Below are positions 1 through 6,369 of a stretch of 6,519 nt of DNA, one piece after another. The notes below the pieces were generated by a model that was not told the DNA's origin, made no database searches, and worked only from the letters and a program-made list of their open reading frames with translations. The translations under genes were made by a program, and so were the position numbers. Source of the DNA: Candidatus Thorarchaeota archaeon MP11T_1 (GTDB taxonomy: Archaea > Asgardarchaeota > Thorarchaeia > Thorarchaeales > Thorarchaeaceae); the NCBI GenBank assembly GCA_002825515.1, contig PJET01000222.1, positions 1 through 6,519 of the forward strand, read 5' to 3'. Numbering within the stretch: the stretch's first letter is position 1; the number at the start of each line of letters is the position of its first letter.

Positions 1-734
1 GTAGACTAATGGTTGCACATAGATCCAATTTTCAGAAGCAGTATGATCTGGCTGAGCGTGTTGTTCCTGCTGGTGTTGATACCGAGCCACTCTCAAATGA
101 AGATGCGGCAGACTTCATTGTTGAAGCAACCTTGGCTTCCTTGGGCTTAGGAAGTCATCAGGATATTCGAACTTACTTGGGACGCCTTCCTGCTCGAAAA
201 CTCTGGAATGGTAAGCGGACATACGTTGAGGCATTCCTAGACGAAAAGGTAGCTGAGGGTACTCTCGAAACCGTAATCATTGATGGTGTGAAAGACCATC
301 ACTATATCCTTCAGAAGAACCTTAACAGATTGGATAATTTGAAAATTGATTCTAGTGAAAAACCTGTCAAGATTCTCACACCGTTTGACAATATCCTTCG
401 TGAGAGACACTTCCCTGAGCAATTGTGGAACTTCGACTATACAATCGAGTGTTATGTCCCACCTCCAAAACGTGTCTACGGATACTTCGTTCTTCCAATC
501 CTAGACGGAAATGATTTGGCTGGAAGAATGGATGTCAAGGTACACAGGAAAGAGGGAGTAATGGAAATCAAATCACTATTCTTGGAAAAGAAACAATTAC
601 AATCTCCAGAGGGGCTAGAACGATTTAGGAAGGGTGTTTCAGACTTTGCTGATTTTCATTCTTGTGAAAGAATTGATATTGGATCTGTGCGTCCTCGAAA
701 ATTGACTAAACAAGTACGTTCTTTATTTGATTGA
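1..734 (+). CDS. AlkZ/YcaQ-like winged-helix DNA glycosylase, 5'-truncated by window edge
   Basis: Only the C-terminal part is present. The frame is open to the left edge (first full codon at position 3), and the ATG at 9 lies inside a conserved family stretch (VAHRSNFQKQYDLAERVVP), so it is an internal Met, not the start. Counting from that Met, the protein has 241 residues. Visible family signatures are a YDLAERV motif near residue 12, PFDN at 125-128, an E-x-YVPPPKR-x-YGY block around 147-159, LPIL at 162-165 and GRMD at 172-175. These are typical of the HTH_42 (YcaQ/AlkZ) family, in which tandem winged helices bind DNA and excise bulky alkylated or cross-linked bases. Family members are usually about 400 residues, so the N-terminal third, which carries the catalytic Gln motif, is missing here and activity cannot be judged. 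It ends in TGA, 12 bp from the end of a convergent small gene. Confidence 0.85.
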   Translation, partial: RLMVAHRSNFQKQYDLAERVVPAGVDTEPLSNEDAADFIVEATLASLGLGSHQDIRTYLGRLPARKLWNGKRTYVEAFLDEKVAEGTLETVIIDGVKDHHYILQKNLNRLDNLKIDSSEKPVKILTPFDNILRERHFPEQLWNFDYTIECYVPPPKRVYGYFVLPILDGNDLAGRMDVKVHRKEGVMEIKSLFLEKKQLQSPEGLERFRKGVSDFADFHSCERIDIGSVRPRKLTKQVRSLFD

Positions 735-746
735 CTTCACTCAGGT

Positions 747-998
747 CTATCCACTAAGTGTGGCTAGCTCGAGAAGTTCGGGTGATTTTCTCTCATTCAT
801 ACTTCTAAACAGACTTGTTGAGGTTCCCCTCTTCTTGAGCTCACGTTCGATTTTGCTCATACAGACAGTGATGTTCATGATGGCATTCTTCATCGTGACA
901 ATACTGAGTCGCAACTCATCTTCTGTGCACGATGACACTTCTCGTGGTATGCAGCATTTGAAGGAGAGTTTCCTCTCCACTTTTTCACTCTCGTCCAT
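747..998 (-). CDS. Small hypothetical protein with a predicted helical/coiled segment
   Basis: I do not recognise this protein. It is an 83-residue reverse-strand ORF starting at ATG (998-996) and ending in TAG, tail-to-tail with the AlkZ-like gene. It is hydrophilic and rich in charged residues. Residues about 26-57 (TEDELRLSIVTMKNAIMNIT onward to ELKKRG) have the hydrophobic spacing of an amphipathic or coiled-coil helix. Four Cys (15, 16, 24, 46) do not form an obvious zinc motif. There is no signal peptide or membrane span. Upstream of the ATG I see no good Shine-Dalgarno. A TTG at 1031-1029 would add 11 residues and has a weak AGGT about 8 nt before it, so the start is uncertain. The opposite strand is also open over most of this span, but it has only a TTG start overlapping the AlkZ stop and a membrane-like, low-complexity product, so I prefer the minus strand. 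Confidence 0.5.
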   Translation of the reverse strand: MDESEKVERKLSFKCCIPREVSSCTEDELRLSIVTMKNAIMNITVCMSKIERELKKRGTSTSLFRSMNERKSPELLELATLSG

Positions 999-1041
999 TT
1001 GACACAACACTTCTGGATATCCTATATCCAATGAGAAATAC

Positions 1042-1061
1042 CTATTTTTAGGCTATTTAGG
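1042..1061 (-). promoter_or_regulatory. AT-rich imperfect tandem repeat, possible promoter of the minus-strand small gene
   Basis: CTATTTTTAGG (1042-1052) is followed at once by CTATTTAGG (1053-1061). Read on the minus strand this gives two A/T-rich TATA-like cores (CTAAATAG and CTAAAAATAG), preceded by a purine-rich AAAAGAAAG that could act as a BRE. If the second core is a TATA box, transcription would start near 1020, just ahead of the 998 ATG. This rests on position and composition only. Confidence 0.25.
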
Positions 1062-1082
1062 CTTTCTTTTCAAAATGCAACA

Positions 1083-1175
1083 CTTGTAACCAAAATCGCT
1101 AATTTTAGACACATCTTGAAGTTACCCTTATAAGTATTGGTTACATTATTATAACCTTGTAACCAAATTTGGTTA
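1083..1175. promoter_or_regulatory. Cluster of TAACC/GGTTA half-sites, probable operator region
   Basis: Five TAACC/GGTTA half-sites occur in about 90 bp: TAACC at 1087, 1152 and 1160, and GGTTA at 1139 and 1171. A related GTTAC lies at 1121. The half-sites at 1160 and 1171 form a perfect 16-bp palindrome, TAACCAAATTTGGTTA (1160-1175). GGTTAC at 1139-1144 also pairs with GTAACC at 1159-1164, and GGTTA (1139-1143) with TAACC (1152-1156). The 12-mer CTTGTAACCAAA occurs twice (1083-1094 and 1156-1167). Such repeated inverted half-sites next to a TATA-like box are the usual form of binding sites for a dimeric winged-helix regulator. The regulator is not in this window, and the controlled gene could be the GTPase or an RNA in the leader. 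Confidence 0.55.
1127..1134. promoter_or_regulatory. TATA-like box CTTATAAG
   Basis: The octamer is itself palindromic, so it gives no direction. It sits inside the half-site cluster. If used for plus-strand transcription, the start would fall about 25 bp downstream, near 1153-1160, exactly where the 16-bp palindrome begins, a position where a bound repressor would block initiation. It would give the GTPase mRNA a leader of about 260 nt. No better TATA box is seen nearer to 1417; GATAAAC around 1358-1364 is a weak alternative. Confidence 0.35.
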
Positions 1176-1402
1176 TAGTGCTAGAAAATGAAAGATGACA
1201 CGTTCATTTTGCTTGTCCTGCTTCTAGGCTGATTTCCATTGTTTATCAAGAAAATCGGAAGCGTGTTTTCCGTAGATGGTTTTTTTATCACAAGCTCTCT
1301 TTGACTCTAGAACATTAACCTTATTTTGTGCCACGCTTTGAGTTTCTAGTAGTCACGATAAACGGGAGGGCTTGTGAACTACCCACCAACGCCCATGTGC
1401 TT
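1176..1402 (+). other. Non-coding stretch upstream of the GTPase gene
   Basis: I find no convincing gene on either strand. All frames are interrupted, and the longest ATG-initiated plus-strand ORF is 14 codons (1188-1232). The stretch contains a seven-T run at 1280-1286, which could act as an archaeal terminator, and a short G/C-rich segment at 1364-1394 (GGGAGGG ... ACCCACC ... GCCC) without a strong hairpin. It may be a long 5' leader, or a short untranslated RNA between about 1155 and 1286 followed by spacer. Confidence 0.4.
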
Positions 1403-1407
1403 AGGAG
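1403..1407 (+). promoter_or_regulatory. Shine-Dalgarno AGGAG of the GTPase gene
   Basis: AGGAG lies 9 nt before the ATG at 1417. This favours 1417 over the internal ATG at 1447, which is closer to the conserved domain but has no purine-rich site ahead of it. Confidence 0.75.
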
Positions 1408-1416
1408 AACCAAACG

Positions 1417-2004
1417 ATGCGAGACCAAGATGATGGCAGCAAGATAATGAAAGCGGTCTTAATTGGAGATGGTGCAGTAGGGAAGACAAGTATACGACGC
1501 AATTATCTGGGAGAGGATTTTATAGAGGGTCATCTCGCAACAATTGGAGTCGACCTCGCTACTAAGCGCGTTCTGTTCGAACAGGATATTGTGAAATTCA
1601 TTATTTGGGATCTGGCAGGCCAACCTACATTCGAAAAAGTAAGAGGTCACTATTATTCAGGGTGCAACGGAATCCTGCTTGTATATTCTGTGGTCGATCG
1701 AGAAACATTTGATAATGCATCGAAATGGCTTGTTGAGGCTTTCAAGAACATGGGTCCTCTACCGCCCACTGTAATCATCGGAAACAAGATTGACCTCAGA
1801 GCAAGTCTAGACAAGAAAAAATATGTCACACCAGAGGAAGGACAGCAGTTCACTAAATATTTTATAGAGAAGCTCGGTGTACCTGCAATATTCCGAGAAA
1901 CTTCTGCAAAGACTGGTGAGAATATTCAAGATACTTTCCAACAACTTCTCAAGATGATGAACGAAGCCCATAAGGATAAAGAGAGCGAGCACTTTGTTGG
2001 ATGA
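1417..2004 (+). CDS. Rab/Ras-like small GTPase (Asgard type)
   Basis: This 195-residue protein is one complete P-loop GTPase domain of the Ras superfamily, predicted to cycle between GTP- and GDP-bound states. All G motifs are readable: G1 GDGAVGKTS (17-25), G2 Thr42 in ATIGVD, G3 WDLAGQ (64-69, with Gln69 in the place of catalytic Ras Gln61), G4 NKID (123-126) and G5 ETSAK (161-165). ATIGVD, YYSGCNGILLVY and FDNASKW resemble Rab-family signatures, so Rab-like is a better label than Ras, Arf or MglA. The tail (residues 182-195) is charged and ends HFVG without any Cys, so no prenylation motif exists. The start at 1417 is supported by AGGAG. A 10-residue acidic N-terminal extension precedes the domain. 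No GAP, GEF or Longin/roadblock partner is next to it, so the cellular role cannot be assigned. Such GTPases are expanded in Asgard archaea, which is the main basis for the lineage guess. Confidence 0.93.
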   Translation: MRDQDDGSKIMKAVLIGDGAVGKTSIRRNYLGEDFIEGHLATIGVDLATKRVLFEQDIVKFIIWDLAGQPTFEKVRGHYYSGCNGILLVYSVVDRETFDNASKWLVEAFKNMGPLPPTVIIGNKIDLRASLDKKKYVTPEEGQQFTKYFIEKLGVPAIFRETSAKTGENIQDTFQQLLKMMNEAHKDKESEHFVG

Positions 2005-2043
2005 GTCATTATTGACTTTCCACAACGGTTATTAGGCAAATCC

Positions 2044-2062
2044 AACTATTAACTATTGTTAA
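2044..2062. promoter_or_regulatory. Operator-like inverted repeat TTAAC-N4-GTTAA before copA
   Basis: TTAAC (2049-2053) and GTTAA (2058-2062) form an interrupted palindrome with a 4-bp spacer, ending 25 bp before the copA ATG. It overlaps a tandem heptamer AACTATT (2044-2050 and 2051-2057). A GGTTA half-site lies at 2027-2031. Copper ATPase genes in archaea are commonly controlled by a metal-responsive repressor or activator binding just upstream, so an operator here is plausible. No matching regulator gene is in the window. Confidence 0.4.
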
Positions 2063-2087
2063 AAAGTTTTTGAGAAGAGATAAAGAG

Positions 2088-4901
2088 ATGAGTAATTCCC
2101 CAACACCAACACAAGGCAAGCAACGTATGTCAATGAAAATAGAGGGGATGCACTGTGCCTCTTGTGTAGCCACTATTGAGAAGTCACTCCTAAACGAAGA
2201 TGGAGTGATATCAGCAACTGTCAGTCTTCTAGATGAGAAAGCAGTTATTGAGTATGACTCTTCAAGAGTTGACAGGACAAAACTTGAGAGAGCTGTTGAT
2301 TCAACAGGCTATCGTGTTAAGAGGGCTGTAATGACCATGACTGTTGCAGATGCAGAATCCGAAGATGATTGGTCGAAGATTATAGATTCACTCTCAGCGC
2401 AACCTGGAGTCATAACCGTCAATTCCTATTCTGAGAAACAAAAATTGCTCATTGAATATGATGAGGATGTATTGACTTACAAGATAGTTAAGAGAATTCT
2501 TCGAGATGAGGGATTTGAACCAGCTGATGCTGAAGGACTAGAGGGTGATAGGGAGTCACTTGCAAGAGAGAAAGAACGTCGCTTCTATCTTGGGCTCTTC
2601 ACATTCTCTCTGATACTTTCAATTCCAGTAGTTCTTATTCACTTTCATGCACTTGACAGTATAATTCCTATTGAAACGACAAGAATGCTGATCATGTTTG
2701 GACTTGCGACACCAGTACAGTTCATTGGTGGATATCCATTTTACAAGGCCGCTCTCAGGGCTGCTAGGCATCTTAAGACAAACATGGACACATTAGTCAT
2801 GTTGGGTACAAGTGCAGCATATTTCTACTCAGTCATCACAACTTTTGTCTTGACTGGATATTCATCATTTTACGACACTGCGGTACTGTTGATTACGTTC
2901 ATCCTGCTAGGTCGAACTCTGGAAGCTATCGCTAAGGGAAGAACCTCGAAGGCAATTAGAAGTCTGATGGATCTGCAAGCAAAGGTTGCAGTAGTCGTAA
3001 GGAATGGAGAGGAAATCACTCTGCCAATCGAGGATGTTGAAGTTGATGATATTGTACTAGTTCGCCCAGGCGATCGAGTTCCCGTGGATGGTACAGTTCT
3101 CGATGGGAAGTCCTCAGTTGATGAGTCGATGATTACTGGTGAACCTTTGCCAGTAGATAAGAAGATAGGTGACTCTGTTGTTGGAGGGACTGTGAACAAG
3201 CATGGCGTTTTACGAATCCGTGCCGAAAAAGTCGGACAGGATACAGTACTGTCACAGATTGTTCGCATGGTTGAGGAGGCACAAACGAACAAACCTCCAA
3301 TCCAGAGAAAAGCTGATGCCATTGCAAGTGTGTTCACTCCAGTTGTCCTAATTCTATCAATAGCAACATACCTCTTCTGGACTTTAATCATGGCGACAGA
3401 GTGGACGCTTGCACTGAACTTCACTATTGCTGTGCTTGTAGCTGCATGTCCGTGCGCACTAGGTCTTGCTACTCCCACAGCTATCATGGTTGGAATTGGA
3501 AAAGGTGCTCAATATGGGATACTGATCAAAACTGGTGACGGACTTGAAACAATACCAGTTATTGATACAATCGTCTTCGACAAGACTGGAACCTTGACAA
3601 TAGGCCGTCCTACAGTCACTGACATCCTCGTTATTGGTGAAATCTCTGAAGACAAAGCACTCGGATTGATAGCCGCAGTTGAGAAGAATAGCGAACATCC
3701 ATTGGCTGAAGCTATAGTCTATGAAACCAAAGAAAGAGGAATCGAAATATCAACATCCAAAGATTTCAGTTACACAACTGGAAAAGGAGTAAGTGCTTCT
3801 ATCAATGGCAAAATGATTCATGTTGGAAGTAATCAGTTCATGGTTGATAATGGAGTCGATTTCTCAAACTTGGAGAACCACGTCACAATGCTTCAACAAC
3901 AGGGCAAGACAACAGTCTTTGCGGCTCAGGACAATAAACCTCTTGCTGTCATGGGAATTTCTGATAAGCTGAAAGCATCTTCTGTTCAGACTGTTGACAC
4001 TCTGAAGAATTTCGGACTTGAGGTTTGGATGATCACTGGTGACCGTCTAGAGACTGCTAAATCAATTGCAAATACAGTTGGTATTGACAATGTTCTCGCA
4101 GAGGTTTTACCAAGCGACAAGGCTGAACAAGTGAAGATGCTGCAGAAGGAAGGTCGAATTGTGGCTATGGCAGGTGATGGAGTAAATGATGCAATTGCAT
4201 TAGCTCAAGCCGATGTTGGTATTGCACTTGGTTCCGGAACAGATGTGTCAGTTGAATCGGGTGATATTGTCCTTGTGAAAGATGACCTTCTCGATGTTGT
4301 GACTGGAATTCAGCTTGGAAAAAGCACAATGACGAAAATCAAACAGGGCTTCTTCTGGGCACTCATCTACAATATCATTCTCCTACCCATAGCAGCTGGC
4401 CTGCTGTATCCTTCATTGAATCTTGTCCTAAGGCCAGAATTTGCAGGTCTGGCGATGGCGCTCTCCAGTGTGAGTGTTGTCACGAATGCCTTAAGCCTAA
4501 ATCGGTTCAAACCTGAGAAACCTACAGTGTCAGAGATCACAATTCCTGAGGCAGCATATCAAGAAGGAAATGTGGCGATAGACCCAATCTGCAAAATGAA
4601 AGTGGAGATTGCGACTGCTGATCTCTTTAGCGATTACAAAGGCAAGAGGTACTATTTCTGCAATCAATACTGTAAGGATACTTTTGAAGCAAATCCTGAA
4701 CAATATGAGGAAGCTGTAGCAAATGAGCTTGAGATTCCAGAGATTGCCATCGATCCAATCTGCAAGATGGATGTAGTCACAAAAACTGCAACTCTTTTCA
4801 GTGAATATGAAGGTAAGAAGTACTTTTTCTGCAATCCATACTGTAAAGAAACCTTTGAGAAAGAGCCAGAGAAATACAAAGACCAAGATTTCAGAGAGTA
4901 G
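2088..4901 (+). CDS. copA: Copper-exporting P1B-type ATPase with two C-terminal YHS domains
   Basis: An ATP-driven Cu(I) exporter of the cytoplasmic membrane, 937 residues from the ATG at 2088 (weak GAAGAG 8 nt upstream; an in-frame TTG at 2070 would add six residues). In order: an N-terminal HMA domain with GMHCASC (20-26); a second HMA-like fold (about 82-146) that lacks the CxxC; eight membrane helices from residue 166 on; actuator TGE (350-352); CPC (454-456) in the sixth helix; phosphorylation site DKTGT (498-502); the HP motif (537-538); MITGD (648-652); and GDGVND (696-701). YN (761-762) and MALSS (790-794) in the last two helices complete the Cu(I)-type P1B-1 signature. After a short linker follow two YHS/TRASH-like repeats, Cys 835/858/862 and Cys 892/915/919, 30 of 47 positions identical by eye. 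CopA proteins are usually near 750-850 residues, so the tail is the extra part. Every catalytic motif is intact. Silver is a possible second substrate. Confidence 0.95.
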   Translation: MSNSPTPTQGKQRMSMKIEGMHCASCVATIEKSLLNEDGVISATVSLLDEKAVIEYDSSRVDRTKLERAVDSTGYRVKRAVMTMTVADAESEDDWSKIIDSLSAQPGVITVNSYSEKQKLLIEYDEDVLTYKIVKRILRDEGFEPADAEGLEGDRESLAREKERRFYLGLFTFSLILSIPVVLIHFHALDSIIPIETTRMLIMFGLATPVQFIGGYPFYKAALRAARHLKTNMDTLVMLGTSAAYFYSVITTFVLTGYSSFYDTAVLLITFILLGRTLEAIAKGRTSKAIRSLMDLQAKVAVVVRNGEEITLPIEDVEVDDIVLVRPGDRVPVDGTVLDGKSSVDESMITGEPLPVDKKIGDSVVGGTVNKHGVLRIRAEKVGQDTVLSQIVRMVEEAQTNKPPIQRKADAIASVFTPVVLILSIATYLFWTLIMATEWTLALNFTIAVLVAACPCALGLATPTAIMVGIGKGAQYGILIKTGDGLETIPVIDTIVFDKTGTLTIGRPTVTDILVIGEISEDKALGLIAAVEKNSEHPLAEAIVYETKERGIEISTSKDFSYTTGKGVSASINGKMIHVGSNQFMVDNGVDFSNLENHVTMLQQQGKTTVFAAQDNKPLAVMGISDKLKASSVQTVDTLKNFGLEVWMITGDRLETAKSIANTVGIDNVLAEVLPSDKAEQVKMLQKEGRIVAMAGDGVNDAIALAQADVGIALGSGTDVSVESGDIVLVKDDLLDVVTGIQLGKSTMTKIKQGFFWALIYNIILLPIAAGLLYPSLNLVLRPEFAGLAMALSSVSVVTNALSLNRFKPEKPTVSEITIPEAAYQEGNVAIDPICKMKVEIATADLFSDYKGKRYYFCNQYCKDTFEANPEQYEEAVANELEIPEIAIDPICKMDVVTKTATLFSEYEGKKYFFCNPYCKETFEKEPEKYKDQDFRE
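4572..4883 (+). repeat. Tandem duplication encoding the two YHS modules of CopA
   Basis: Two in-frame units of 57-codon period (starting at codons 829 and 886) encode AIDPICKM, then 20 residues, then an aromatic-FCNxYCK-x-TFE block and P-E-x-Y. The Cys spacing (C-x22-C-x3-C) is the same in both. Identity by eye is about 30 of 47 residues, including all Cys, so the copies come from an internal duplication but are not recent; silent and conservative changes are spread along the length. Confidence 0.85.
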
Positions 4902-4956
4902 AGCACCAAACCTTTAGAGACTGTCCTTAATAGATGGTTTTTCACACGGATTTTGT

Positions 4957-4962
4957 GGAGGT
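4957..4962 (+). promoter_or_regulatory. Shine-Dalgarno GGAGGT that fixes the TTG start of the MFS gene
   Basis: GGAGGT is a full-strength match to the anti-Shine-Dalgarno and lies 6 nt before TTG at 4969. The next in-frame ATG (4990, Met8) would be 27 nt away with no site of its own, so the TTG start is well supported. Confidence 0.8.
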
Positions 4963-4968
4963 CATAGG

Positions 4969-6309
4969 TTGCTCACAAGAATTCAGAAGATGTACTTTGG
5001 AATGGCACGTCTAGGTCCTAGTATAATGCTTGATATGCTAGACTTGGCAAGCGCACTATTCTACTTCTCAATCCAAAATCTTCCTGCAATCTACACTGGA
5101 TCGGCTATTGCCCTCAGTTATGTATCCATTATGTTTTCCGAGCTAGCATTTGGAAACCTGAGTGATAGAACTCCAACAAAGAGATGGGGGCGAAGGAAAC
5201 CATACATTATGGTTGGAGCACCTCTTATGGCCATATCATACCTGTTCGTATTCAATCCGCATTTATTCCTCACAGAAGGCAATGTCATCGGACTCTTCCT
5301 CTATGCAACCTTAACAATGAGTCTGTTCAAAATCTTCTATGGAATGACTATAACTCCTTACCAGTCATGGATGCCTGAACTTACAGAACCTGAAGAACGT
5401 CCCGCAGTTTCATCATGGCAAAATGTTGGTAACTTCATCGGGTTCGTTGTTGGTACATTTGGAACTACTCTGCTCGCTATTGAAGCAACTGAATGGGGTC
5501 TCCCAAGTGGAATTCTCTATATGATTCTTGGTTTTATTGTGATTCAACTACTTGGATTCGTTCCTTCACTCAAAGGTTTGCACAAAGAAGGAAAATTCAT
5601 TCCACAGCCATCAATCAGAAAAGATCTTAGTAGGGCATTGAAGAATAGAGATTTTGTTGGTTGGTTAGTAGCTCAAGGGCTTCTGTCAGTTGGAATCGCC
5701 CTGATTATTCGGAGTACATTTCCATACATCAATGACTATCTAGTATTTGGAGTCACAGAATTCATCATTTTTGGAGTTGAGCTTCTCTCAGTCGTCTTTG
5801 TATTCTTTGTAATATATCAATTCACAATTCGAAGAGTAGGAAAACGATTCACATTGCAGCTGAGTATGATGCTAGCTGTTGTATCTTTACCATTCACAAT
5901 GTTAATCACAACATCTAGTGCAGCCTTTTTGTTGCTAGCTTTCACAGGTGCTGGAGTTGCGGGATATTATTTGCTACCCTACATAGTCTATGCAGATTTT
6001 ACCCAAAGGGATGAGATAATAACTGGAGAAGGTCATGCAGGATTTTACACAAGTTTCCCTTCAATCCCAATTAATGGAATGCAAGCTATCTCAGCTTTCC
6101 TTTGGGGGGTCATCTTTGCATTACCAGAAGTAGTTCCTATCCCAGGCGCTCCATCAGAGCTTGTGACTCAGGGATACCTCTTTTGGGGACCAATTGCTTC
6201 AGTATTTCTGCTACTGTCGGTTTTGGTTCTTTTCAAAGTGAATATTGATCCAGATTTCGATGCTCTAAAGGTCCAATATTCTAATGAACAACCTGAAATA
6301 AAAACATAG
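4969..6309 (+). CDS. MFS transporter, GPH/SLC45-like (putative sugar:cation symporter)
   Basis: A polytopic membrane protein of 446 residues with about 12 hydrophobic helices and no soluble domain. The loop after the second helix reads GNLSDRTPTKRWGRRKPY (62-79). This matches the conserved G-x-LSDR ... RWGRRKP loop of the glycoside-pentoside-hexuronide:cation symporters and related sucrose/SLC45 carriers better than that of drug-export MFS members. Acidic residues Asp22 and Asp25 in helix 1 are where sugar-binding acids occur in MelB. By eye alignment Glu58 takes the place of the second helix-2 acid of MelB, while the first is Ile54. Substrate and coupling ion cannot be read from the sequence; sugars or glycosides are the family norm. 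The gene follows copA by 67 bp on the same strand with its own strong Shine-Dalgarno, so it may be co-transcribed but is not obviously linked in function. Confidence 0.82.
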   Translation: MLTRIQKMYFGMARLGPSIMLDMLDLASALFYFSIQNLPAIYTGSAIALSYVSIMFSELAFGNLSDRTPTKRWGRRKPYIMVGAPLMAISYLFVFNPHLFLTEGNVIGLFLYATLTMSLFKIFYGMTITPYQSWMPELTEPEERPAVSSWQNVGNFIGFVVGTFGTTLLAIEATEWGLPSGILYMILGFIVIQLLGFVPSLKGLHKEGKFIPQPSIRKDLSRALKNRDFVGWLVAQGLLSVGIALIIRSTFPYINDYLVFGVTEFIIFGVELLSVVFVFFVIYQFTIRRVGKRFTLQLSMMLAVVSLPFTMLITTSSAAFLLLAFTGAGVAGYYLLPYIVYADFTQRDEIITGEGHAGFYTSFPSIPINGMQAISAFLWGVIFALPEVVPIPGAPSELVTQGYLFWGPIASVFLLLSVLVLFKVNIDPDFDALKVQYSNEQPEIKT

Positions 6310-6369
6310 AAAGATATCGTAAACTACTTCAATGAAAATTCAAATAGAAAATTGGGTTTGTGGGATAGA

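Noticed and set aside
727..1002. Plus-strand ORF of 91 codons after the AlkZ-like gene
   Set aside because: It starts with TTG overlapping the glycosylase stop, lacks a Shine-Dalgarno, and its Ser/Leu-rich product reads as the antisense of the more plausible minus-strand small gene.
1192..1232. C/D box sRNA: AAGATGA (C-like) and CTGA (D-like)
   Set aside because: The C box has a mismatch, no C'/D' pair is visible between them, and the flanks do not form a terminal stem.
1188..1304. ATG-initiated 14-codon ORF (MKDDTFILLVLLLG) whose frame stays open for another 23 codons after a TGA
   Set aside because: A read-through or decayed membrane peptide was considered, but there is no Shine-Dalgarno, no SECIS-like hairpin was evident, and the readable part is too short to support a gene.
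2070..2087. TTG at 2070 as the copA start
   Set aside because: It would add MRRDKE only, and there is no good Shine-Dalgarno ahead of it; the ATG at 2088 is the simpler start, although not strongly marked either.
2870..3487. Minus-strand ORF of 205 codons inside copA
   Set aside because: It lies wholly within the conserved catalytic region of CopA and its product is Ser/Thr/Arg-rich low complexity, typical of a shadow frame.
4908..4942. Terminator hairpin after copA: AAACC ... GGTTTTT
   Set aside because: The stem is 5 bp around a 23-nt loop; too weak to call, and archaeal termination depends mainly on T-tracts, of which this one is only five long.
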